Source: Rubrobacter sp. (GTDB lineage: Bacteria > Actinomycetota > Rubrobacteria > Rubrobacterales > Rubrobacteraceae). From it: a stretch of 14,531 nt of DNA. The stretch lies in the NCBI GenBank assembly GCA_016781725.1, contig JADDPU010000344.1, positions 1-14,531 of the forward strand. Direction: 5' to 3'. Of this stretch, positions 1 to 7,591 are shown piece by piece. Both the position numbers and the translations under genes were made by a program. The number at the start of each line of letters is the position of its first letter. Position 1 is the stretch's first letter. The notes under the pieces were generated by a model, which saw nothing but the letters and a program-made list of their open reading frames with translations, did no database searches and had not been told where the DNA came from.

Positions 1-2
1 CC

Positions 3-659
3 GGCGTGCGCGGTGAATCCTCCACCGTCGGGCATGCCGCCGTGGTTGGCAACCACACCAACGCGGGTTTTGAGGCCATCGGTGTGCTGGGTGACACGGT
101 AGATGGGGTAGGGGTGCAGGGCCTTGGCAAGAACGGCGTCGTCGGTAAGTCGCCCAGGCTTGGCCATGCAGCGGTCTACGGCCAGCACACAGGCTCCTCT
201 GGCTACGGCATCGTAGGAGACGGGACGGGTGGTTCGGCCGGTGTGCTCGGGCGTAACAGCGGTGGAGAAGGTGTGAGGGGAGAGGGTTCTACGAGCGCTG
301 AGGTCGCGGGTGTGCGGGGCCTTGGCAAGAGAGGGGTGTGGGGCAGCTCCTCGGCAACCGGCTACTCTGGCGTGTACGGCGAGCACACCGGCACCTCGGG
401 CGACGGCGTGGTGGGAGCGGGCAAGGGCGTCGGCGCAGGTGTACTCGGCCGAAACAATACCGGCTACGGGGGGCAGTTCGAGGGGGGCAGGGCGCAGTTG
501 ATGCTGAAGCCCGGCGTTATTACGGGCAAGCCCACGAGCGGAGCACACACCAAGGGCGAGATTTACATGGACTCGGCGGGAGCGCTCTTTGTGTGCGTGG
601 CCAGTAACACTTCCACGGCCGCGGCCAAGTGGAGGAAGGTCACGACGACCGCCGTCTGA
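3..659 (+). CDS. Glycine-rich repeat protein, C-terminal part (5' truncated by window edge)
   Basis: The frame is open to the left edge and the first residues (GVRGE) already match the internal repeat, so the true start lies outside the window; the GTG at 6 is not a credible start. What is visible is about 218 residues. It contains a repeat with a period of about 66 residues: GLGK followed by G-V-x-G, GHAAVYGQHTG or SGVYGEHTG, then GVLGRN. One unit begins near residue 39 and the next near 105 (counted from the GTG), with part of an earlier unit before them. Short G-V-x-G-x-G steps like these suggest a beta-solenoid or trimeric fibre. The last 55 residues are non-repetitive (GKPTSGAHTKGEIYMD, then FVCVA and a KWRK motif) and resemble the C-terminal cap of repetitive surface or fibre proteins in actinobacteria and chloroflexi; that resemblance is from memory. 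Function unknown; surface structure or phage-derived fibre are both possible. Confidence 0.7.
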   Translation, partial: GVRGESSTVGHAAVVGNHTNAGFEAIGVLGDTVDGVGVQGLGKNGVVGKSPRLGHAAVYGQHTGSSGYGIVGDGTGGSAGVLGRNSGGEGVRGEGSTSAEVAGVRGLGKRGVWGSSSATGYSGVYGEHTGTSGDGVVGAGKGVGAGVLGRNNTGYGGQFEGGRAQLMLKPGVITGKPTSGAHTKGEIYMDSAGALFVCVASNTSTAAAKWRKVTTTAV

Positions 660-684
660 GGACCTTACCCCTACCGCCTTCTCG

Positions 685-712
685 AAGGGCCGGGATGTGT
701 TGCCCGGCCCTT
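685..712 (+). terminator. Intrinsic terminator of the repeat-protein gene
   Basis: A perfect 10-bp stem (AAGGGCCGGG at 685-694 pairing with CCCGGCCCTT at 703-712) encloses an 8-nt loop and is followed by TCTCTTG. It lies 26 bases after the TGA stop, the expected place for Rho-independent termination. The remaining DNA up to 874 shows no gene and no convincing promoter. Confidence 0.8.
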
Positions 713-874
713 TCTCTTGCCCTTATTCACCCACCCTCGGGGAAGAAGGGGAGTTCTGGGAAGTTCGCTTCGTTCTGACCCGTAAGAGTCCCCGTAATGC
801 TTGGGAGGCGTTTCTCCTATAGAGTGGTGTTGTGACAAAAGAGAAAACCGAACAGGATCTAGAGTGAGGATGCC

Positions 875-1855
875 GTGCAGCAGATAGCCCCCGAGCCCGT
901 CGACTCCGTCGAGGTCACGATCCTGGTCGACAACCTCTTCGATGGGCTCCTCGTCAGCGAGGGGCCCGCCAAGCGTCCGTCCTTCGGACCACATCTCTTG
1001 AACGTGCCCACCACCTTCATGGAGGACGGGCTCGTCTTCGACCAGCCGGTCGTCCAGCACGGCTTCGGGGCGCTCGTCGTCGTCAGGAAGGACGGACGCG
1101 AGCACCGGGTGCTCTTCGACACCGGGGCGACCCCCGACGGTCTCGTGGAGAACATGCGCCGGATGGACCTCTCACCCGGCGACATCGAGGCGATAGTCTT
1201 GAGCCACGGTCACTCAGACCACACCACCGGAATGGACGGCCTCGCTCGAGACCTCGGGCCTACCGACCTCCCCGTGCTGATCCACCCCGAGTTCTGGAAC
1301 AGGAGGCGCCTCGCCTTCCCGGGCCGCGAACCGTTCGAGCTACCGACCACGAGCAAGGGGGCGCTGGAGGGGGCGGGCTTCGAGATCATCGAGGAAGAGA
1401 GGCCTTCGTTCCTGCTCGACGGCTCGCTGCTGGTCACCGGCGAAGTGGACCGGACCACGCCCTTCGAGCGCGGTATGCCCGGGCAGCAGGCCCTCAAGGG
1501 CGGAGAGTGGGTCCCTGACCCCCTCATCCTCGACGACCAGGCGCTCCTGATGAACGTACGGGACAAGGGGTTGGTGATCCTGACGGGCTGCGGGCACTCC
1601 GGGATCGTCAATGTCGTGCGCTACGCCAGGAAGATAACCGGCATAAGCGAGGTCCATGCGGTCGTCGGCGGCTTCCACCTGGGAGGACCGGCCTTCGATC
1701 CGATCATCCCGGAGACGGTAGAGGCCCTGGCCGCCTTCGATCCGGGAGTGCTGGTGCCCACCCACTGCACCGGCTTCAAGGCGATCCATGCCCTGGCCGC
1801 CAGGCTGCCCGATGCCTTCTACCAGAGCAGCGTCCTGACCACCTTCGCGCTGTAG
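875..1855 (+). CDS. MBL-fold metallo-hydrolase, COG1237 type
   Basis: A 326-residue metallo-beta-lactamase-fold protein. The metal-binding signature SHGHSDH is at residues 110-116 (His111, His113, Asp115, His116). Further metal or active-site candidates are His241 in LTGCGHSG, His268 in VGGFHLGG and His297 in VPTHCTG. The LTGCGHSGIVN and GGFHLGG motifs are typical of COG1237, whose annotated name in databases is 7,8-dihydropterin-6-methyl-4-(ribofuranosyl)-aminobenzene-5'-phosphate synthase, a methanopterin step; in bacteria without methanopterin the substrate is unknown, so I do not assign that reaction. There is no signal peptide, so it is cytoplasmic. GTG at 875 is the only possible start, because an in-frame TAG lies at 860-862. 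GTGAGGA at 864-870 can serve as a weak ribosome site. It stands alone between a terminator upstream and a convergent gene downstream. Confidence 0.88.
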   Translation: MQQIAPEPVDSVEVTILVDNLFDGLLVSEGPAKRPSFGPHLLNVPTTFMEDGLVFDQPVVQHGFGALVVVRKDGREHRVLFDTGATPDGLVENMRRMDLSPGDIEAIVLSHGHSDHTTGMDGLARDLGPTDLPVLIHPEFWNRRRLAFPGREPFELPTTSKGALEGAGFEIIEEERPSFLLDGSLLVTGEVDRTTPFERGMPGQQALKGGEWVPDPLILDDQALLMNVRDKGLVILTGCGHSGIVNVVRYARKITGISEVHAVVGGFHLGGPAFDPIIPETVEALAAFDPGVLVPTHCTGFKAIHALAARLPDAFYQSSVLTTFAL

Positions 1856-2182
1856 CAGCCCCATAGCGAACTCGAACTGTCTGTATCCACTAGCCGCGAA
1901 GAACCGGGGCGTAGCAGCCTCGGCCCGCAAACCGACTGCGGAGAATTCTCCTTCCACGCACTCGAGTGAATAGAGGCAAGAAGAAAGAATTATGAATAAC
2001 CTTGTCTTGAGCAGGGAGAAGCGCGGCTTCTAGACCTCGCTAGGACCGAGGCCCGACCACAACATGTGGGCATGGTGCATAAAGATTCGCCCCGCCGTAT
2101 GCCCGGGCCCGGCGCGGACGACGGGCCCGATATTCCGCAACGTCTGGCCGGCGTTATGCCCCGCGACGGATGACAAGCCCCA
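1856..2182. other. Convergent intergenic region
   Basis: This 327-base gap lies between the ends of the hydrolase gene and murT. It has no credible gene. An AT-rich pocket at about 1963-2010 contrasts with the surrounding DNA and carries a 13-codon ORF (ATG at 1992, stop at 2031-2033, peptide MNNLVLSREKRGF). Nothing supports its translation. The only notable structure is the hairpin at 2104-2129. A gatD gene, normally next to murT, is not here. Confidence 0.6.
2104..2129. terminator. Possible terminator hairpin between convergent genes
   Basis: CGGGCCCG occurs at 2104-2111 and again at 2122-2129. The octamer is self-complementary, so the copies form an 8-bp stem with a 10-nt loop. It lies 54 bases past the murT stop and could end murT transcripts, but neither side carries a T-tract, so classic intrinsic termination is not shown. 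Confidence 0.35.
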
Positions 2183-3598
2183 CTAATCTTCCCAGAACGG
2201 ATGCGTGTAGCCCAGCTCGCTCAACGTTTTTCGGATCTCCAGCATCGCCGTGTAGGTCGGCAGCACGTAGAGCGTCTCGCCCGGCGGCGTCGCCTCGAGC
2301 GCCGCCTTTATGGCCTCCCCGCGGTCCGGGATGACGGGGCCGACCGGGAGCTCCGCGTACTTGAGCCTCACGGCCATGTCCTCTGCCCTGATGCCGCTTA
2401 CGGTGAAGGGGTTGGGGCCCTCCGTCGCGCCTTCCGCCCGCGCGTCGGCGAGCATCTCGAAGTCCACGTCCCAAAGCCAGGAGACGTCGCGGCCGTCAGC
2501 GTCGTTGTCGTTTATGGCGATTAGGACGTTTTTGGCTTCGGCGCCGGTGACGAAGGTGCGCAGGATCTCGTTGAACCCGACAGGGTTCTTGATGAGCAAC
2601 AGGAAGGCCTCGCGGTCGCCCGCCTGCACCCGCTCCACCCTCCCGAAAGCCCCCCCGAACGCCTTCAAGCCCTGCGAGATCTCCGCGAGCCTAACCCCCG
2701 ACTCCGCGGCTACGGCGGCGGCGGCCAGGGCGTTGTAGACGTTGTACAGCCCGGGCAGTCCTATCCTGATGGCGGTCCCGCCTTTGGGCGTCGAGAGCAC
2801 GAACTCGGCCCCCTCCGCCCCCCGCAGCCGCACCCGGCTCGCCCGGTAGGCCGGTTCCGGCCGCGAGAAGTCGCAGCGCCGGCAATCGTAGACGCCGACG
2901 TGCCCCATGTAAACGGTCTCGTAGAGCAGCGCCGTCCCGCACACCGGGCAGTCCTTGGAGTCGGCCACGTGCTGCAGGCGCCCGGTATCCAGCGAGGGCT
3001 CGTCCACCCCGTAGTAGATCGGACGCCTCGCCGAGCGGCCGAGGCTCGCGACGAGCGGGTCGTCGGCGTTGAGGACTACCGCGCCGCCCGGGGGCAACTC
3101 CCCGAAAGCCGAGGCGATCACCTTTCCCGTGTAGGCCAGCTCGCCGTAGCGGTCGAGCTGGTCGCGGAACAGGTTCAAAACCGCGAGCAGCCCGAGCTCG
3201 GCCTCGGCGGCGACCCGGGGCACGCTCGCCTCGTCCACCTCGAAGAGCCCGATCTTCGAGAGCGGCCTTCCCGAGAGTCCGGCGTCCGAGACGAGTGCTG
3301 CGGTAACGCCGGTCACCAGGTTCGCCCCCGTCGAGTTATTCACGGCCCGGATGCCGGCGGTCTCGAGGATCTTGGAGACCATCCGGGTCGTGGTCGTCTT
3401 GCCGTTGGTGCCGGTGACGGCCGCCGAGCCTAGAGGCAGCCGCCGCGAGAGCTTCGTGAGGACCTTCGGGTCCACCCTCCGCGCCACCACCCCCGGCACC
3501 GTCGAGCCCCCGCCGGTCCCCAGCGCCCGGCTCGCGAACCGGGCCGACCGGGCGGCCAGTATAGCCGCAAAGAGCCGTGGGTCCGAGAAGATGCTCAC
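2183..3598 (-). CDS. murT: Lipid II isoglutaminyl synthase subunit MurT
   Basis: A 471-residue Mur-ligase-family protein. The P-loop is GTNGKTTT at residues 63-70; the Mur ligase centre has NLFRDQLDRYGEL (142-154). A four-cysteine zinc ribbon sits at Cys217, Cys220, Cys239 and Cys242 (CPVCG and CRRCDF). The C-terminal DUF1727 domain carries NPVGFNE (338-344) and an Asp-rich stretch NDNDADGRDVSWLWD (363-377). In the characterised Staphylococcus and Streptococcus enzymes MurT binds lipid II and ATP, while GatD supplies ammonia from glutamine, converting D-Glu of the stem peptide to D-isoglutamine; an Asp of MurT completes the GatD catalytic triad. The length is slightly above the S. aureus protein. 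The start is GTG at 3596-3598; no Shine-Dalgarno precedes it, but a TATAAT lies 7 nt upstream, which fits a leaderless message. Oddity: no gatD adjoins it on either side. Confidence 0.93.
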   Translation of the reverse strand: MSIFSDPRLFAAILAARSARFASRALGTGGGSTVPGVVARRVDPKVLTKLSRRLPLGSAAVTGTNGKTTTTRMVSKILETAGIRAVNNSTGANLVTGVTAALVSDAGLSGRPLSKIGLFEVDEASVPRVAAEAELGLLAVLNLFRDQLDRYGELAYTGKVIASAFGELPPGGAVVLNADDPLVASLGRSARRPIYYGVDEPSLDTGRLQHVADSKDCPVCGTALLYETVYMGHVGVYDCRRCDFSRPEPAYRASRVRLRGAEGAEFVLSTPKGGTAIRIGLPGLYNVYNALAAAAVAAESGVRLAEISQGLKAFGGAFGRVERVQAGDREAFLLLIKNPVGFNEILRTFVTGAEAKNVLIAINDNDADGRDVSWLWDVDFEMLADARAEGATEGPNPFTVSGIRAEDMAVRLKYAELPVGPVIPDRGEAIKAALEATPPGETLYVLPTYTAMLEIRKTLSELGYTHPFWED

Positions 3599-3605
3599 GG
3601 CACGG

Positions 3606-3611
3606 ATTATA
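3606..3611 (-). promoter_or_regulatory. murT -10 box, probable leaderless promoter
   Basis: On the minus strand this is a perfect TATAAT. Its last base is followed by 7 nt (CCGTGCC) and then the GTG start of murT, so transcription would begin at or within a base of the start codon. No convincing -35 hexamer is visible. The lack of any Shine-Dalgarno supports leaderless translation. Confidence 0.65.
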
Positions 3612-3619
3612 TGTACCCA

Positions 3620-3657
3620 CGAGAGACGTTGCGTACGAGCCGGCGACAGGTCTCTCG
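3620..3657. repeat. Inverted repeat over the murT promoter region
   Basis: CGAGAGAC at 3620-3627 and GTCTCTCG at 3650-3657 are perfect 8-bp inverted arms separated by 22 nt. The pair begins 9 bases upstream of the murT -10 box and encloses the place where a -35 would sit, as an operator would. The spacer itself contains the palindrome CGTACG at 3632-3637. It could instead form a hairpin at the end of the upstream channel transcript; there is no T-tract. Confidence 0.45.
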
Positions 3658-3713
3658 GTCTTCTGGTCCTGCTGCGCCCGCGCCGGACGCCTCCAAGGCG
3701 ACCGCGTCGGGGC

Positions 3714-5606
3714 TTAGGACTCTGCCAGCACGATCACAGTGTCGCCTCGGGCGAACTCGATGCGCCGGGATTTCTTCGGGTTCAGGCGCACGCCGTAAGA
3801 CTTTCGCGGGTCGCCGGCTTCAGCCTTTATCCTGTAACCCACCGCGGCCTCCCCGCGCCTGCGGGCGGCCTCGACGACTGAGTAGAAGCTCAGGGACACG
3901 CCAGGCTCTACGTACTCGTCCGCCGGTTTGAGGTAGAGCTCCGACCCTTCGGGGTCGATCAGCTCCTCGAAGACCGCCGCGTACTCCTTGTTCTCGGAGA
4001 CCTGGCACATCATCAGGCTCACCAGGCGATCGCTGACTATAAAGTCGTCGGCGCGCGCGATCTCGGCCAGCTCGCGGTTGCGGTCGTCGAGCATCTCGCT
4101 GACGATGGAGAACGACCGGCCGCTCCGCTCGGCGATCTCGCGCAGGTGCAACAGGCTAACCAGGGTCCTCGAGTCGGCGTCGCCGCCGAACCCGTCGGGG
4201 TAACTGAGGACGATCACGTGATCGTAGGAGGGCACCCCCAGGGCGTCCAGCGTGCGGCGGTCGGTGGTGTCGCCCGCGCGAAAGCTCACGGACTGGTTTT
4301 CGGGTTCGTCGAACCCGTCAGGTAGCCCGGCGCCCTCGGGGGCCACCACGGTGACCTCAGAGCCCGGGGGCACGTAGCGGTCCAGCTGCGCGATCATCGT
4401 CGGCGCGCGGTCGTTCCAGCCCAGTATCAGCGTGCGTTCGGGATCCTCCCCGCGGGGTCGCGGACTCCTGATAGCGCCGGTTTCGACCTCGGGGTCGGCG
4501 TTCTCGGAGAGCGCGATGGCGCTGTCGTCTTCTGCGATGAGGATCAGCGCGTCCTCGGCGGAGACCTCGGTGTCCGTCGGCGGGTTCAGCCGGATGCGGC
4601 CTTCCCCCGTGCGAAGCCCGATCACCGAGCAGCTCTCGTAGGCGGTGAGGGCTTCCCCGAAGGTCCTCCCGACGAGGCGGGGCTCCCTGGCGAAGTAGAT
4701 CTCGTCGCCCCCGAAGTCCAACAGGTCGGTGTAGACGACGGAGAGACCGGACTGGCGGCAGGTCTGGGCTGTGATGCGGGCGATGAGGTCGTCCACCGGC
4801 ACCAGCTCGACCTCGGCGCCCCCCACCATCCGCGCCACGCCCAGGTTCTCCGGCTCGCGCATCCGCGAGACTATGTGGTAAGCCTCCTCGCGCCTGTTGG
4901 GGTTGTTGGTCAGCGCCAGGATAGTCTTGATGACCCGCGAGTCTGCGTTTTCTCCTTCCGGAGGCAGGACGATGATCGAGCGGGCCTCGTGCGGGTTGAC
5001 GAGCTCCAGATCGTCTATGTCGATAGGGTCGCCCGTCCTGCAGACGATGCGCGTGTTTCTCGTCTTGCCGACCCTCTCGCGGATCTCGTCCTCCATCTCG
5101 ACCTTGTCCTTCTCGGCCAGGACGGCCACGCAGGCGCTCGGGCGGCTCTCGTTGGCGGCCACGAGCTCGGAGACTACCGAGAAGACCTCGGGCGACCACC
5201 CGTAGACTACAGTGTGCCCCGTCTCCACGACGAACGACCGGCCCTTGCGCAGCTCGTCCAGCTTGTTGTCTATGCCGGTGAAGATGATCCCGATCAGGGT
5301 GCTGAAGACGAGGATGCCCCCCAAAGTGACCGCCAGCATGGAGAGCAGGAACGGCCAGCTCCCCTGGTCCCCGCCCACGCCGCCGGGGTCGATGGTCCGC
5401 ATAAGGCTAAGCCACAGGGTCTCGAGCAGACTGGGACGGCGTCCATCCACGTCGGGCGCGACGCCGGTCGCGTAGACGACCAAAGACCCCGCGAAGACCA
5501 GCGCCGCGAGCAACACGAAAAGCCAGCCGATCAGGGCAACGGTGCCCCTCGAGATCGTGTTGTCGAACCGGTAGCGCAACCGGTCGGCGAGCGTGACCTT
5601 TCGCAT
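3714..5606 (-). CDS. CASTOR/POLLUX-like ion channel with tandem RCK (TrkA-N type) domains
   Basis: A 630-residue membrane protein. From the N-terminus: TM1 at about 22-47; an outer pore segment with RTIDPGGVGGD at 70-80; TM2 at about 84-110; a first RCK/Rossmann domain starting at HTVVYGWSPE (131-140); and a second Rossmann domain starting at RTLILGWNDRAP (391-402), running to about 545, then a C-terminal beta-rich segment. This one-pore, two-helix plus RCK arrangement is that of plant CASTOR/POLLUX/DMI1 and their bacterial homologues (Castor_Poll_mid family), thought to pass cations under ligand control; ion selectivity of bacterial members is not established. The ATG at 5604-5606 is chosen over the upstream TTG at 5637-5639 because GGAAGG precedes it at 4 nt. 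It does not seem to share a transcript start with murT, which has its own promoter in the 115-base gap. Confidence 0.88.
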   Translation of the reverse strand: MRKVTLADRLRYRFDNTISRGTVALIGWLFVLLAALVFAGSLVVYATGVAPDVDGRRPSLLETLWLSLMRTIDPGGVGGDQGSWPFLLSMLAVTLGGILVFSTLIGIIFTGIDNKLDELRKGRSFVVETGHTVVYGWSPEVFSVVSELVAANESRPSACVAVLAEKDKVEMEDEIRERVGKTRNTRIVCRTGDPIDIDDLELVNPHEARSIIVLPPEGENADSRVIKTILALTNNPNRREEAYHIVSRMREPENLGVARMVGGAEVELVPVDDLIARITAQTCRQSGLSVVYTDLLDFGGDEIYFAREPRLVGRTFGEALTAYESCSVIGLRTGEGRIRLNPPTDTEVSAEDALILIAEDDSAIALSENADPEVETGAIRSPRPRGEDPERTLILGWNDRAPTMIAQLDRYVPPGSEVTVVAPEGAGLPDGFDEPENQSVSFRAGDTTDRRTLDALGVPSYDHVIVLSYPDGFGGDADSRTLVSLLHLREIAERSGRSFSIVSEMLDDRNRELAEIARADDFIVSDRLVSLMMCQVSENKEYAAVFEELIDPEGSELYLKPADEYVEPGVSLSFYSVVEAARRRGEAAVGYRIKAEAGDPRKSYGVRLNPKKSRRIEFARGDTVIVLAES

Positions 5607-5616
5607 ACTTCCTTCC
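5607..5616 (-). promoter_or_regulatory. Ribosome-binding site deciding the channel start
   Basis: The minus strand reads GGAAGGAAGT immediately before ATG at 5606, leaving 4 nt after GGAAGG. The alternative in-frame TTG 33 bases upstream lacks such a site, and the 11 extra residues it would add are hydrophilic and atypical. Confidence 0.6.
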
Positions 5617-5656
5617 GCGTAGCTCTCCCGAACGGCCAAGAGCGGATGCTCCAGCC

Positions 5657-5662
5657 ATTATA
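5657..5662 (-). promoter_or_regulatory. -10 box of the channel gene
   Basis: A perfect TATAAT on the minus strand (ATTATA on plus). It predicts a transcription start near 5650 and a leader of about 44 nt containing the Shine-Dalgarno. The best -35-like hexamer, TTGTCG (5685-5690), is 22 nt away, which is too far, so the -35 is unclear. Confidence 0.55.
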
Positions 5663-5889
5663 CCGGCCGAACACGTGAGAACCCCGACAAGGACCGACAG
5701 CGCCCAACTCCTCGAAGACCCCGCCGTCTAGCGAGCCTTCCCCCTCTACGATTCCTGCCAGGGTCGGTGCGGATGATGGTCCGTAAGTCCCCGTGGCGTC
5801 CCCGGAAGGGTAAGGTTACGCTTCCCACGCCCTCTGGTGAATTGGGTACGTCGGGGTGCACCGGGTAGCGCCGCGTGGGAGAATGCTGG

Positions 5890-5912
5890 CGGCGGAGAGG
5901 GCCGTTCCGCCG
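5890..5912 (+). promoter_or_regulatory. Leader hairpin upstream of the sulfatase gene
   Basis: CGGCGGA at 5890-5896 pairs with TCCGCCG at 5906-5912 around a 9-nt loop. It ends 13 nt before the sulfatase ribosome site (GGGAG, 5926-5930; 5 nt spacing to ATG). It may be a simple leader structure; no regulator or riboswitch class is recognised. Confidence 0.35.
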
Positions 5913-5935
5913 GGTAGGAGTAACCGGGAGCTTAG

Positions 5936-7429
5936 ATGAAGGTTCACAAGCGCTTTGTGTTGTTCGCCTTGTTGGCAGTGTTCACAGGCCTCGGCTTGAC
6001 GACCAGCGCTCCGCACAGCGGCCTGGCCCAGACGGCCGCCAAGCCCAACATACTGTTCATACTCGCCGACGATTTGAGGGCGTCGGACCTGAAATACATG
6101 CCCAGGACGCAGAACCTCCTGAACGACCGGGGCACGGAGTTCACCAAGGCATGGGTGACACGCTCTCTTTGCTGCCCGTCGAGGGCGAGCACCCTGCGCG
6201 GCCAGTACACCCACAACCACCGGGTATGGGTCAACGTGCCCCCCTCGGGGGGCTTCTGGAAGTTCTACGACCGGGGACTTGAGAGTTCCACGATAGCGAC
6301 GTGGCTCGACGACCCCGACAACTTCGCCGACCGCGTCGACTACGACACCATCCTCATCGGCAAGTACCTGAACCGCTACGGCCTCAACCGCGCCGGTGGC
6401 TACGCCCCGACTACCTACGTGCCGCCGGGCTGGGACCATTGGCACGCCTGGGAGGGGGACTACTACAGCGCCGACACCTACGACATCAACCAGAACGGCA
6501 GGATCGTCAGGTACCGGCGCTCGCAGATACACGACACGGACCTGCACGCCCGGACCGCCGAGAACTTTATAAGGCGGACGGCGGGCGGGGCGCCCTTCTT
6601 CATGCACCTCTCCCCGAACGCGCCCCACTCCCCCTCTTACTACCCACGCCGGCACGCGGGCATGTTCAAGAACACGCCGCTTCCCAGGCCCTCTTCCTTC
6701 AACGAGCACGATGTCTCGGACAAGCCCAGATGGTTGCGCCGCAAATCGAAGCTCTCCTCGGGCCAGATCTCCTCCATGACCACGTACTACCGCAACCGCC
6801 TCAGATCTCTCCAGTCGGTGGACGAGATGGTCGGCAGGCTAATAGACGCTTTGAGAGACACCGGAGAGCTCTCGAGGACCCACATAGTCTTCACCTCGGA
6901 CAACGGCATCTACCTCGGCGAGCACCGCCTCCAGAACAAGGCGGCCGGCTACAACGCAGCCCCCCGCGTGCCGCTCTTGATCCGGGGTCCGGGAGTTCCC
7001 GAGGGGGTAAACCGCTCCCAGATGGCGCTGAACAACGACCTCGCCCCCACCTTCGCCTCCTGGGCCGGCGTGAGGCCGCCGCGCTTCGTGGACGGACGCT
7101 CGCTCAGACCGCTCCTCAACGCGAGCCCCCCAAAAAGGTGGAGGAACGCCTTCCTGGTCGAGCACAGGAGGTCCCCCGAGGAGTATTCTTACGTCAGGGC
7201 GATCCCCGCCTATAACTCCCTGAGGACATCCCGCTACAGCTACACGGAGTACGCGACCGGGGAGAGGGAGCTCTACAGGCTCGAGCGAGATCCCTACGAG
7301 CGGCACAACGTCTACAAGAGCGCCTCCTCGAGGCTCATCTCCAACCTGCACGCCAGGCTGGCCGCGCTGAAGAGGTGCTCCGGCACCGGACAGACGCGGA
7401 CCTCGTGCGAGGAGGCCGAAGGTGGTTAG
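5936..7429 (+). CDS. Exported sulfatase (formylglycine type)
   Basis: A 497-residue type I sulfatase of the alkaline-phosphatase superfamily. Residues 1 to about 32 are a signal peptide (basic MKVHKR, hydrophobic core, exit near GLAQ). The metal motif NILFILADD follows (Asp45, Asp46). The formylglycine signature C-x-P-S-R is at 79-83 within CCPSRASTLRG, so Cys79 is the residue to be oxidised. TSDNG (Asp322, Asn323) and GEHRL (His330) supply later metal and substrate contacts. It should hydrolyse sulfate esters outside the cytoplasm; the substrate cannot be told from sequence, although the layout is closest to arylsulfatase/N-acetylglucosamine-6-sulfatase types. The tail has a Cys pair (Cys379-Cys389 region, CSGTGQTRTSC, near the C-terminus) that could form a disulfide. 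Maturation needs a formylglycine-generating enzyme or anSME, which is not in the window. ATG has GGGAG at 5 nt. Confidence 0.92.
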   Translation: MKVHKRFVLFALLAVFTGLGLTTSAPHSGLAQTAAKPNILFILADDLRASDLKYMPRTQNLLNDRGTEFTKAWVTRSLCCPSRASTLRGQYTHNHRVWVNVPPSGGFWKFYDRGLESSTIATWLDDPDNFADRVDYDTILIGKYLNRYGLNRAGGYAPTTYVPPGWDHWHAWEGDYYSADTYDINQNGRIVRYRRSQIHDTDLHARTAENFIRRTAGGAPFFMHLSPNAPHSPSYYPRRHAGMFKNTPLPRPSSFNEHDVSDKPRWLRRKSKLSSGQISSMTTYYRNRLRSLQSVDEMVGRLIDALRDTGELSRTHIVFTSDNGIYLGEHRLQNKAAGYNAAPRVPLLIRGPGVPEGVNRSQMALNNDLAPTFASWAGVRPPRFVDGRSLRPLLNASPPKRWRNAFLVEHRRSPEEYSYVRAIPAYNSLRTSRYSYTEYATGERELYRLERDPYERHNVYKSASSRLISNLHARLAALKRCSGTGQTRTSCEEAEGG

Positions 7430-7544
7430 CCGGCCAACGAGCCGTCACCCACGTCGGCATGTACCTGGCCCGGCGTCGATAGTAGAGGCTGCACACCCGC
7501 TCCTCCGACCTCGCGGAGAGCCGGGAAACGGAGAGCCAGATTTT

Positions 7545-7575
7545 CTGCCGCAATCCCTTCTCCCGGGTGCGGCGG
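7545..7575 (+). promoter_or_regulatory. Hairpin between sulfatase and lipoprotein genes
   Basis: CTGCCGCA (7545-7552) pairs with TGCGGCGG (7568-7575) with one G-U pair, around a 15-nt loop. It lies 16 nt before the lipoprotein GTG. It may end sulfatase transcripts or shape the leader of the next gene; there is no T-tract after it on the plus strand. The rest of the 162-base gap shows no clear promoter. Confidence 0.3.
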
Positions 7576-7591
7576 AATAGGGCGTTGGCCG

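Noticed and set aside
801..823. TTGGGA and TATAGA as a promoter before the hydrolase gene
   Set aside because: The spacer is only 11 bases, far below the usual 16-18.
1992..2033. 13-codon ORF (MNNLVLSREKRGF) in an AT-rich pocket
   Set aside because: No gene follows on the same strand that a leader peptide could control, and the ribosome site is weak.
3688..3700. CGCCTCCAAGGCG as terminator of the channel gene
   Set aside because: Only a 5-bp stem with a 3-nt loop and no T-tract.
4875..5678. 267-codon open frame on the plus strand over the channel gene
   Set aside because: It is antisense to a gene with clear channel and RCK motifs, and its translation shows no domain. Long shadow frames are expected at this G+C.
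5816..6709. 297-codon open frame on the minus strand over the sulfatase gene
   Set aside because: The sulfatase frame has a signal peptide, metal motifs and the C-x-P-S-R signature; the antisense frame has none and is a composition artefact.
7425..7438. Near-palindrome GTTAGCCGGCCAAC at the sulfatase stop
   Set aside because: No loop and one mismatch; too little to call a terminator.
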